From: Nemertoderma westbladi
Taxonomy: Eukaryota; Xenacoelomorpha; Nemertodermatida; Nemertodermatidae
DNA length: 32,944 bases
Assembly: GCA_032718475.1 (NCBI GenBank)
Contig: JAUCBJ010008272.1
Coordinates: 64,336-97,279, forward strand
Direction of reading: 5' to 3'
The stretch's first letter is position 1; every line of letters starts with the position of its first letter. Shown piece by piece: positions 21,116-31,415 of this stretch. The translations under genes and the position numbers were made by a program. Under the pieces are notes generated by a model. It had not been told where the DNA came from and ran no database searches. It saw only the letters and a list, made by a program, of their open reading frames with translations.

Positions 21116-23243
21116 ATGCCGAGGAAATGTAGTGTTGGAGGTTGCCGAACTGGATACGATAAACTCAAGGATGGAACTCTAGGAGCAGGGGAGACAAAAA
21201 TTCCAATATATCGCTTTCCAACTGATCCACTTGCATTGCAAGCCTGGTTGCAACGCCTACCGAATATCGTTAAGCCAGAAGATGTTACAAAAAATATGGG
21301 AATCTGTTCAGTGCATTGGCCGCCTGGTGTAGAAACTAAAGGCGTGCAGGGGGGATCCAGAGTGCCGATACATCCTCCCAGCATATTTCCGAACGTTCCG
21401 CCAACCTGCATACCCACGCCACCACCGCCTCCCCGACCAAGTTCTACAAAGACTACAGTCGAAGTGCGGTCTCCTGGGGTAGATGAAATGCTTGAGTTTA
21501 AACAACGCGATTCAATTACATTCCCCACATTCTTGGGTGAGTTTTCCAAGCGCTACTCTGACGTTGCCGATATTACATTACATGACGACGTATTTTATAT
21601 ATCTAGTATAGAAAGAAACCTTGATACCCCCTATGCCTTATGGTCTCTCCACTTGAATGCTTTACCTACAGCTACAAATATAGAATCTGCCAATCTCAGA
21701 TGTTTCTATGGATTAAGGAAGGTTATACATCCATTTATTCGAAATATCCTTATGTGGAGTGAGCTTGAGGAACTCATACGATTTATTAAACATGACCAGG
21801 AAGAGAAAGAAGATGATGAAACTAATCGTTCCAAATGGAACTTTATCCTTCATCAAATAGAATTACTTAATATTCCGAAAAATCGTCGAATTTATTCGAG
21901 GTATGATTTAATTACCGCGTTTCACTTGTATTCTAAATCTCGTCGATTATACATTGAATTGAGAGACTTGCTACAACTGCCGTCAATACGCACCCTGCAA
22001 GCGCTAACTTCTATGGTGAGCAATGTCCCTCAAAACGATTACATTAAATCAATGTTAGCGAAACTTCAACCTCAATCAAAGTACTCAATTATATTAATCG
22101 ATGAAGTGCCTGCGTGTATTCAACGAGAAGACAGTAGCTGCGCTGCGTATTCTCAGTCTATCTTCTACCACCGCGGATACTGCTTTATTTATAGAAATTG
22201 TTCTAAAGTGGTGGAAGGTTGTTAATGTTAAAACAACTTTCGAGGCAATTCGCTTCAACGATTTAGATCGTAAAGTTATTGATAGGGTAGACCATCCAAG
22301 TCTTTTATTTTTATCGAAAATGTCTGTATTATTTGGATTTATGGGTAGCAAACCGCGGGTTATTACTCATAAAGTTGTTAAACCCAGAGTCTGTAAACCT
22401 CCAGCCAAGCGGCGATTAGTGGGAAGGTGTTCATTGCAAAATGTTATTCCTGGCAGAACAACCCGAATATCCAAGCAACAAAAACGCATTTCTAACAAGC
22501 GGTTTAAATGCCTTACCAGGCAAACATCCCTCGGGTTAGTTGAAACTTGTAAAGGAATGATAGAACTCGCAGAATTCCTACTCACCACTGATCTCCCAGT
22601 AAGGCACAAATATGTCTGTCTTAATTTCTTCCAAGACGATGATTTGGAAGGATATTTTGGTCATATACGGCAATCGCATGGGGGAAATTATTATCTAGCT
22701 GTTCAACAATTTGTAGAGACGCACCGTATTGACTCAGCTAGCTTATACCTGAGATTGGATTTGAATATTGATCTTGGTGAACAGGGCCATAATTGCGGTT
22801 CATGCAATATTGAATTGACAGATGCCGACGATACCATTATTGCTTGTTTGAGCGATGTTACTCCAGCTCATCTACATAGCTCAGTCGAGAGTTTATCCAT
22901 TGTTTATATGGCTGGGTATATTGCAAAATCTTTTCCGCAATACAAGATAGGATTCGACTCCATACCACAGGAATACACCCAGCAATATTTATTTATTACC
23001 GAGCTAAATAGAGGAGGTCTTTCTTACCCATCAGATGAACTATTTTTTTATTGTTATTTATGCACGAAATTTTATCGCAGTTCCATTACTAAATTTTGCC
23101 GAAAGAGTCTGATTGGTGCTTTAACAAAAATTTCAAATACATATTCAAGAGATTCCCTGATTCCCTGTTGCGAAAAATTTCTAACATATTGTTTAGTAAT
23201 TTTTGCAAATTCTCCACCCCCTTACGAAAAATATCGAATGTGA
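21116..23243 (+). pseudogene. THAP-domain P-type transposase, broken
   Basis: The ATG at 21116 starts MPRKCSVGGC, the normal opening of a THAP zinc finger; an in-frame ATG-less extension to 21089 is less likely. The C2CH ligands are C5, C10, C64 and H67, with FP and W at the expected places and PPSIF resembling the closing AVPTIF box. The first frame continues to 22225 and includes ILIDEV with the likely first catalytic aspartate at 22100-22102. Coding then moves to another frame (about 22101-23243) with FNEKTVAALRIL, then FFQDDDLEGYFGHIR, matching the C-terminal part of P/THAP9 transposases with the likely catalytic glutamate. The DE region and the later part are too close together, so the middle (the nucleotide-binding insertion region in P) seems deleted, with a frame change. 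Total coding span is about 700 residues against 751 in Drosophila P. Confidence 0.85.
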
Positions 23244-23663
23244 AAGTGCCTTCAAAAATAAAAAAGCTGCAGTAATTGTTTTCTACTTAAACTGAATATA
23301 ACTTGTGCTTTAAATTTATATGTATTATTTTATTATAGTTTTAGTATTAATAGTAGTAAATTCAATCGATTTTTTGAAGCAGTTATAATAACTCTAATGA
23401 TATTACATATTGACAGACACATACAGACAAACAAACAGACATACAGACAGTCCAGATTCCGTCAAACATGAAAACTGATATTGGAAATGTACTCACCGAC
23501 CAGGAAAACCCCTATAAAAATATTTTAGCATTTTTTAGCTATGTGGTGATCTTCCTTATTTTTTCTCACTCATACAGACAGACAAACAGACATTCTAAAT
23601 TCCGTCAAAAATAAATACTGACATCGGAAATGGAATCACCGACTACGAAAACCCCAATATGGG
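23244..23663. repeat. Transposon 3' region with duplicated ACAGAC-rich block
   Basis: Two related blocks of about 90-100 bp (about 23412-23513 and 23572-23656) are offset by 143 bp. Each has (ACAGAC)n-type sequence, then ATTCCGTCAAA, GATATTGGAAATG or GACATCGGAAATG, and GAAAACCCC. They sit inside the P-like transposon, between its gene and the right terminal repeat. Confidence 0.7.
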
Positions 23664-23786
23664 TAATTTTATTAATCTTGTGTGATTTAAAATCGTAGGT
23701 ACACCCTCCCACTTTAATAAAAATGTTCAGCCTCCAATAATTGGAGGCCAATTCTCGCTGCATGACCTGTTATTTAGTACACCTTG
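23664..23786 (-). repeat. Right terminal inverted repeat of P-like transposon
   Basis: This is the reverse complement of 20628-20752, ending in GTACACCTTG and directly followed by the second GTATAGTA. Confidence 0.92.
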
Positions 23787-23794
23787 GTATAGTA
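23787..23794. repeat. 8-bp target site duplication, right
   Basis: GTATAGTA is identical to 20620-20627. Confidence 0.9.
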
Positions 23795-24138
23795 GTATAT
23801 TTCGAGTTTTTTAATGAACAAATAACCAGAACATTGGCTTATAATGACAAACCGATAGTATTTGGAATCAGTGTAAGTAGAGTAGATTGACCAGAAAAGT
23901 TAAAATTATATTTTATGCTGTAATGTTTAGAAAAATTAAAATTAGAGGCCCCGTGCCAGGGCGGGCCGAAACCCAACGGGCCGGGCCGTGAAAAACCGGC
24001 CCGTGTCCATCTCCGACTAACTGACATCTTTTACTGAGTAAAGCTTTGGGCACGTGTCCAAAGCCAAGGCCACACATTTATATAATGCCGTTCTTAACGG
24101 AAATTGTATTGACTATTATCCTAATTTTTCATGCATAG
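23795..24138. other. 3' end of IAP intron with a GC-rich island
   Basis: This is AT-rich sequence except for about 70 bp at 23945-24010, made of GGGCCG/CGGCCC words such as ACGGGCCGGGCCGTG. That island may be part of an unrecognised repeat. The intron ends with a T-rich run and CATAG. Confidence 0.5.
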
Positions 24139-24817
24139 GTGGTTCCCCAAATGTTCCTACGTTATTAAATGCAAGGGAAACGAGTTTGTATCTGCGTCAC
24201 ATATGGCGCGTCCAGTCACTCCCAAGGTTATAATGCACTCAACCTCGCCACCGTTTCCGCAGTCGCCACAATCGCCACAACCGCCCCTGATACCAAATCA
24301 ATCCATCGATGAAACGGCCAAAGTAAAGGCAGACAATGTCATAACTACTGTGGTTTCTATGGGGTTCCCTGAGGAGGTAGTCTCATTGGTATTCGCGAGA
24401 ATGATGCGGAGACCAGGGGACTCGTTTCCAAGGGTTACGGACCTACTGAACGCGGTGATGGGGGTCGACAATCCCAAACCCGCTGGGACCACTCAATCCA
24501 TGGTTGAGCCGTCGTCTATGGAACCCAGAGAATCGCTGTTCCATTCGCTACCCGGGAGGGGTTTATCCCAGCCGACACACCCCTCGAGCACTGATCCCAC
24601 GTCGTCCCAGACCCAGACCTCAAAGAGCTCGGTCGCCATGGAGATAGAGAGGTTGAGAGACGAGCGACTCTGTAAGATATGTATGGACGCTGATGTTAAG
24701 GTGGTTTTTATACCCTGTGGTCATCTTGTTTGCTGCGTGGAGTGCGCTACCACTGTTAATAAGTGCCCGATATGCAGAAAGTCTATAAAGGGAACTGTGA
24801 ATACTTATATGACTTAA
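24139..24817 (+). CDS. Inhibitor of apoptosis protein, exon 2 (end of BIR3, UBA, RING)
   Basis: The exon starts with the last base of the R351 codon and goes on WFPKCSYVIKCKGNEF, supplying the fourth BIR3 zinc ligand, C356. A proline-rich linker (about 376-402) leads to a UBA domain (about 410-460, with the MGFPEE loop), which in IAPs binds ubiquitin chains. After a polar linker, the C-terminal RING has ligands C529, C532, C544, H546, C550, C553, C560 and C563 and ends GTVNTYMT, like the short tail after the RING in XIAP and cIAPs. The whole protein of 576 residues has the domain order of XIAP with three BIRs and no CARD. The stop is TAA at 24815-24817. A paralogous, broken copy of this exon lies at 189-528. 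I do not assign an orthologue name. Confidence 0.93.
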
Positions 24818-25079
24818 CGGTCAGTTAGTTCCCCATAAGCAGCTGACCATCTAAATGTAACCGCGAGCAACTAAATGTGTTAGCGGTTAATAAGTGCCCA
24901 GTATATTATAATTAGTAATAAGTTGAGAAGATCTGAGGACCGTTTAAGTTTTATATTAGCATGACTGGAGACACTCCCCCCATCCCCAATATTCAGAACT
25001 TTGGTATTTTTGTAATATGTTTAATTAATGAAAACAATCTATCTTGTGTAACCAATAATGAGCTATTTTGGGGAATAAA
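24818..25079 (+). terminator. IAP 3' UTR with polyadenylation signal
   Basis: Non-coding sequence follows the stop codon and reaches a canonical AATAAA at 25074-25079, the first clear one on the plus strand after the gene. A near repeat of AGCAACTAAATGT and GCGGTTAATAAGTGCCCA at 24850-24905 echoes the RING coding sequence (AATAAGTGCCC at 24759), perhaps a small local duplication. Confidence 0.6.
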
Positions 25080-25790
25080 CCATTTGTGAGGAACATCCAC
25101 TAGTTGTAGTGATTAAATGATTATCAGTGTAGTAGGTATCGGGGAGGGGGGGGGGGGGGAGGGGTGTAGCGCGCTGCTGAAGAGGGGCTGTACCCCGAAA
25201 CGGTACCGAAAAACGAACGCATTGTACCACCAGGTGTACCACCAGGTGTACCACCAGGACGAAACGTAATTTATTGGATGTTGTTCTACTGGTTATTCTA
25301 CAATATCCCTACCACTCGCTTATTGTTTTGGTTGCCCCGCCGTCTCTGTATCCCTTCCTCTCGCTTATTGTTTTGGTTGCCCCGTCGTCTCAGTAACCTA
25401 CAAACGCTCTTACTGGCATGCATTTCGTCGCGAATAGTAGATTTCGTCGCGTCGTCGGTAATAACCCTTTCCCGCGTGAATTATTTTCCGTGGAAACCTA
25501 TTTATTTCTTCTTATTCATTACCTCAGAAATTATACGACTCCCACTGATTTTAAAGTTTATCTATCAGGTTACTCCATTGACTTGGTATTTAATAGTTTA
25601 ATAATGATACACACCCCTATCAGCTACATTGATCGCCATCGAGTAACATTTTTATCAGTTAGACATCTATATTGCCAATGTGTAGCTGTTTTTATAAAAA
25701 AAATCCCCAATTCTGAAATGGTTTCTATAAAGTGGGTGACTAAATTGGCATCGTGATTAAATCAAATAAAATATGATACCTTATGCGGGA
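25080..25790. repeat. Small tandem repeats and unassigned sequence
   Basis: A G-rich run lies at 25140-25164. The 12-bp word GTGTACCACCAG recurs three times in a row, the first copy imperfect, at about 25222-25258. A unit of about 36 bp, beginning CTCGCTTATTGTTTTGGTTG, occurs at 25315 and 25360 (45 bp apart). Overlapping open frames at 25278-25601 and 25418-25756 give hydrophobic, low-complexity proteins without a known domain; I do not call them genes. Confidence 0.55.
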
Positions 25791-26829
25791 AAGAGTTAAT
25801 ATCCGGTACCGTACAGCGCTGGTTCGATCCTTAGCGATATTCTTACACCACCACCGTACTATTCAAAATGTAATATTTTATTCCAAAAATTCCATATTTT
25901 ATTCAATAATCATAAACTGATTATAGACCTGAGAAATACCTTTTGGGCTAAAAATGGAAAGTCGGAGACACAAACCCGAATAACTGAGGCTGTATAAAGT
26001 TAATGTAATGTGTCAATGAATGATAAAGCTATGTAATAATTACATAAACCGTATTTACCATCTTATTTAATGTTCCGCCCCAAACCCCCATCACTACACC
26101 TCGTGCTCATATAACACTTAACGGTCTTTCTTTTCCTTATATTAAATTTCTCCTTACCTTTCGTAGTGAATAGGTTACCATCTTAATTATTGGCTTAGTG
26201 AATAAACTGTTTAATATTTTATATTTATATTTTTTTTAAGTTGCAACTTTAATTGCTTACTCAGAAAGAAGTAATACTTATTTACTTCATAACGTGCGTA
26301 AATTATAACCTGAATGATTTTTAATAAATAATATAACGTAATTCGTTAAGATGATGATGATAAAATAATATTGTGTTGTTAAGTTGGGTTTGTTAATGAA
26401 ACTTGATAATTTTAATATTATTCTGTATATTAAACAAATAAACACACCGAAACATAAGTTATTTAAGCACTGTGTTATATATAACACTGATTGGTTTTCA
26501 GGACAACACCACTTTTTCGAATTAATTGTTATGTTGGATAAATATTAGTATGAAACAAGGCTGAATTGCATTATATTATATTTCATTAATTATTAATTTA
26601 TTGACAAATTACGTCTATTTATTGAATAATAACAATAAATATTTAAACTGTGACTTCTAACTTACGCTGATTATTAAGAGTTCTAACTTGTGAGTTCTAA
26701 TTTACATTGTCTAGTCTAATTGAATATTTTATTGTAACTCGCATTTGTTATACTGATTCGTATCAATTAGTTACATTTATGCGTTATTCGTAGTATAAAT
26801 CCGGATAATAATTAGCCGTCAATTGGGCG
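25791..26829. other. AT-rich intergenic sequence
   Basis: There is no gene, RNA or named element that I recognise. GGTTCGATCC at about 25822-25831 resembles a tRNA B box but has no A box or cloverleaf around it. Confidence 0.6.
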
Positions 26830-29800
26830 CCGGTACCGGTACCCCACTAGCCACTAAACCAAATAGAGTACCGGCACCCCACTAGCCACTAAACCAAATA
26901 GAGTACCGGTACCCCACTAGCCACTAAACCAAATAGAGTACCGGTACCCCACTAGCCACTAAACCAAATAGAGTACCGGTACCCCACTAGCCACTAAACC
27001 AAATAGAGTACCGGTACCCCACTAGCCACTAAACCAAATAGAGTACCGGTACCCCACTAGCCACTAAACCAAATAGAGTACCGGTACCCCACTAGCCACT
27101 AAACCAAATAGAGTACCGGTACCCCACTAGCCACTAAACCAAATAGAGTACCGGTACCCCACTAGCCACTAAACCAAATAGAGTACCGGTACCCCACTAG
27201 CCACTAAACCAAATAGAGTACCGGTACCCCACTAGCCACTAAACCAAATAGAGTACCGGTACCCCACTAGCCACTAAACCAAATAGAGTACCGGTACCCC
27301 ACTAGCCACTAAACCAAATAGAGTACCGGTACCCCACTAGCCACTAAACCAAATAGAGTACCGGTACCCCACTAGCCACTAAACCAAATAGAGTACCGGT
27401 ACCCCACTAGCCACTAAACCAAATAGAGTACCGGTACCCCACTAGCCACTAAACCAAATAGAGTACCGGTACCCCACTAGCCACTAAACCAAATAGAGTA
27501 CCGGTACCCCACTAGCCACTAAACCAAATAGAGTACCGGTACCCCACTAGCCACTAAACCAAATAGAGTACCGGTACCCCACTAGCCACTAAACCAAATA
27601 GAGTACCGGTACCCCACTAGCCACTAAACCAAATAGAGTACCGGTACCCCACTAGCCACTAAACCAAATAGAGTACCGGTACCCCACTAGCCACTAAACC
27701 AAATAGAGTACCGGTACCCCACTAGCCACTAAACCAAATAGAGTACCGGTACCCCACTAGCCACTAAACCAAATAGAGTACCGGTACCCCACTAGCCACT
27801 AAACCAAATAGAGTACCGGTACCCCACTAGCCACTAAACCAAATAGAGTACCGGTACCCCACTAGCCACTAAACCAAATAGAGTACCGGTAACCACTAAA
27901 CCAAATAAAGTACCGGTACCCCACTAGCCACTAAACCAAATAGAGTACCGGTACCCCACTGGCCACTAAACCAAATAGAGTACCGGTACCCCACTAGCCA
28001 CTAAACCAAATAGAGTACCGGCACCCCACTAGCCACTAAACCAAATAGAGTACCGGTACCCCACTAGCCACTAAACCAAATAGAGTACCGGTACCCCACT
28101 AGCCACTAAACCAAATAGAGTACCGGTACCCCACTAGCCACTAAACCAAATAGAGTACCGGTACCCCACTAGCCACTAAACCAAATAGAGTACCGGCACC
28201 CCGCTAGCCACTAAACCAAATAGAGTACCGGTACCCCACTAGCCACTAAACCAAATAGAGTACCGGTACCCCACTAGCCACTAAACCAAATAGAGTACCG
28301 GTACCCCACTAGCCACTAAACCAAATAGAGTACCGGTACCCCACTAGCCACTAAACCAAATAGAGTACCGGTACCCCACTAGCCACTAAACCAAATAGAG
28401 TACCGGTACCCCACTAGCCACTAAACCAAATAGAGTACCGGTACCCCACTAGCCACTAAACCAAATAGAGTACCGGTACCCCACTAGCCACTAAACGAAA
28501 TAGAGTACCGGTACCCCACTAGCCACTAAACCAAATAGAGTACCGGTACCCCACTAGCCACTAAACCAAATAGAGTACCGGTACCCCACTAGCCACTAAA
28601 CCAAATAGAGTACCGGTACCCCACTAGCCACTAAACCAAATAGAGTACCGGTACCCCACTAGCCACTAAACCAAATAGAGTACCGGTACCCCACTAGCCA
28701 CTAAACCAAATAGAGTACCGGTACCCCACTAGCCACTAAACCAAATAGAGTACCGGCACCCCACTAGCCACTAAACCAAATAGAGTACCGGTACCCCACT
28801 AGCCACTAAACCAAATAGAGTACCGGTACCCCACTAGCCACTAAACCAAATAGAGTACCGGTACCCCACTAGCCACTAAACCAAATAGAGTACCGGTACC
28901 CCACTAGCCACTAAACCAAATAGAGTACCGGTACCCCACTAGCCACTAAACCAAATAGAGTACCGGTACCCCACTAGCCACTAAACCAAATAGAGTACCG
29001 GTACCCCACTAGCCACTAAACCAAATAGAGTACCGGTACCCCACTAGCCACTAAACCAAATAGAGTACCGGTACCCCACTAGCCACTAAACCAAATAGAG
29101 TACCGGTACCCCACTAGCCACTAAACCAAATAGAGTACCGGTACCCCACTAGCCACTAAACCAAATAGAGTACCGGTACCCCACTAGCCACTAAACCAAA
29201 TAGAGTACCGGTACCCCACTAGCCACTAAACCAAATAGAGTACCGGTACCCCACTAGCCACTAAACCAAATAGAGTACCGGTACCCCACTAGCCACTAAA
29301 CCAAATAGAGTACCGGTACCCCACTAGCCACTAAACCAAATAGAGTACCGGTACCCCACTAGCCACTAAACCAAATAGAGTACCGGTACCCCACTAGCCA
29401 CTAAACCAAATAGAGTACCGGTACCCCACTAGCCACTAAACCAAATAGAGTACCGGTACCCCACTAGCCACTAAACCAAATAGAGTACCGGTACCCCACT
29501 AGCCACTAAACCAAATAGAGTACCGGTACCCCACTAGCCACTAAACCAAATAGAGTACCGGTACCCCACTAGCCACTAAACCAAATAGAGTACCGGTACC
29601 CCACTAGCCACTAAACCAAATAGAGTACCGGTACCCCACTAGCCACTAAACCAAATAGAGTACCGGTACCCCACTAGCCACTAAACCAAATAGAGTACCG
29701 GTACCCCACTAGCCACTAAACCAAATAGAGTACCGGTACCCCACTAGCCACTAAACCAAATAGAGTACCGGTACCCCACTAGCCACTAAACCAAATAGAG

Positions 29801-31156
29801 TACCGGTACCCCACTAGCCACTAAACCAAATAGAGTACCGGTACCCCACTAGCCACTAAACCAAATAGAGTACCGGTACCCCACTAGCCACTAAACCAAA
29901 TAGAGTACCGGTACCCCACTAGCCACTAAACCAAATAGAGTACCGGTACCCCACTAGCCACTAAACCAAATAGAGTACCGGTACCCCACTAGCCACTAAA
30001 CCAAATAGAGTACCGGTACCCCACTAGCCACTAAACCAAATAGAGTACCGGTACCCCACTAGCCACTAAACCAAATAGAGTACCGGTACCCCACTAGCCA
30101 CTAAACCAAATAGAGTACCGGTACCCCACTAGCCACTAAACCAAATAGAGTACCGGTACCCCACTAGCCACTAAACCAAATAGAGTACCGGTACCCCACT
30201 AGCCACTAAACCAAATAGAGTACCGGTACCCCACTAGCCACTAAACCAAATAGAGTACCGGTACCCCACTAGCCACTAAACCAAATAGAGTACCGGTACC
30301 CCACTAGCCACTAAACCAAATAGAGTACCGGTACCCCACTAGCCACTAAACCAAATAGAGTACCGGTACCCCACTAGCCACTAAACCAAATAGAGTACCG
30401 GTACCCCACTAGCCACTAAACCAAATAGAGTACCGGTACCCCACTAGCCACTAAACCAAATAGAGTACCGGTACCCCACTAGCCACTAAACCAAATAGAG
30501 TACCGGTACCCCACTAGCCACTAAACCAAATAGAGTACCGGTACCCCACTAGCCACTAAACCAAATAGAGTACCGGTACCCCACTAGCCACTAAACCAAA
30601 TAGAGTACCGGTACCCCACTAGCCACTAAACCAAATAGAGTACCGGTACCCCACTAGCCACTAAACCAAATAGAGTACCGGTACCCCACTAGCCACTAAA
30701 CCAAATAGAGTACCGGTACCCCACTAGCCACTAAACCAAATAGAGTACCGGTACCCCACTAGCCACTAAACCAAATAGAGTACCGGTACCCCACTAGCCA
30801 CTAAACCAAATAGAGTACCGGTACCCCACTAGCCACTAAACCAAATAGAGTACCGGTACCCCACTAGCCACTAAACCAAATAGAGTACCGGTACCCCACT
30901 AGCCACTAAACCAAATAGAGTACCGGTACCCCACTAGCCACTAAACCAAATAGAGTACCGGTACCCCACTAGCCACTAAACCAAATAGAGTACCGGTACC
31001 CCACTAGCCACTAAACCAAATAGAGTACCGGTACCCCACTAGCCACTAAACCAAATAGAGTACCGGTACCCCACTAGCCACTAAACCAAATAGAGTACCG
31101 GTACCCCACTAGCCACTAAACCAAATAGAGTACCGGTACCCCACTAGCCACTAAAC
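26830..31156. repeat. 35-bp satellite array, about 120 copies
   Basis: The unit, in two parts, is TACCGGTACCCCACTAGCCA then CTAAACCAAATAGAG (35 bp). Each junction makes the perfect palindrome GTACCGGTAC. Copies are almost identical. Variants include GGCACC for GGTACC near 26873, 28021, 28195 and 28757, one shortened copy near 27886-27910, and one CTAAACGAAA near 28494. From about 28,800 to 31,150 I see no variation. The unit resembles the tRNA-like head of the SINE at 17930-18156. Confidence 0.97.
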
Positions 31157-31415
31157 GCAAATCGAGTACCGGTACCCACTAGCCGGAGGCGAAACCCGAT
31201 AGAGCTACCGGTACCCTCGATAGCTGCTACCCGAGGGTAGGGGTGCGGCGCTACTCACTAGCCCTAAGATTTGCTCCCAGTTGAGTTACCTGGTACCCAC
31301 TTGCCACTCGACCCCAGTGGAGTGACCGGCTGAGTGCCCCACTGGCGGGGCTGAACCTACAACCAATAGAGTGCCGGTACCCCACGAGCCGCTCAACCAA
31401 CTAGAGCTACCGAGC
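31157..31415 (-). repeat. SINE/satellite patchwork inside the array
   Basis: SINE segments appear in the same order and orientation as at 17930-18156: GCCGGAGGCGA, TCGATAGCTGCTACCCGAGG, AAGATTTG-TCCCAGTT, CTGGTAC, TCGACCCCAGTGGA, GGCTGAGTG, GGGGCTGAACC, ACAACCA, GCTCAACCAA. Between and within them are satellite words such as ATAGAG, TACCGGTACCC, CACTAGCC and AATAGAGTGCCGGTACCCCA. The block is about SINE length. Satellite of normal phase and orientation continues on both sides. Confidence 0.85.

Larger units (their letters stand above)
20628..23786 (+). mobile_element. P-element-like DNA transposon with intact ends
   Basis: Inverted terminal repeats of about 125 bp (20628-20752 and 23664-23786, nearly identical, one 2-bp indel) begin with CAAGGTGTACTAAATAAC. 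The flanks GTATAGTA at 20620-20627 and 23787-23794 are a perfect 8-bp target duplication, the length known for the P superfamily. Inside is a THAP-domain transposase gene, also the P hallmark. The element is 3,159 bp. Each terminal repeat holds the near-perfect hairpin GCCTCCAATTATTGGAGGC. The transposase is broken, so the copy is not autonomous, but the ends look usable by an enzyme supplied from elsewhere. Confidence 0.93.
16617..24138 (+). other. IAP intron, 7.5 kb, filled with repeats
   Basis: The donor GTGAGT at 16617 and acceptor TTTTTCATGCATAG ending at 24138 join AG to G and restore one arginine codon (phase 2). The joined exons give 1,731 bases, exactly 577 codons with the stop. The intron splits BIR3 between its third and fourth zinc ligands. 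Inside lie a LINE fragment, a SINE, an L2/CR1-like LINE end, a minisatellite and a P-element-like transposon. The first three and the minisatellite's parent element are in minus orientation relative to IAP; the P-element-like transposon reads in the same direction as IAP. Confidence 0.9.

Noticed and set aside
21031-21549. Minus-strand open frame over the THAP region
   Set aside because: It is an antisense shadow of the THAP domain and the proline-rich linker.
23945-24010. hAT-type element end (GGGCCG-rich island)
   Set aside because: It is suggestive in composition only; no paired inverted repeat or target duplication was found.
25278-25756. Two overlapping plus-strand open frames
   Set aside because: The products are hydrophobic and low-complexity, include a tandem duplication, and show no domain or start context.
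25815-25835. tRNA gene or SINE head (B-box-like GGTTCGATCC)
   Set aside because: There is no A box at the right distance and no cloverleaf can be drawn.
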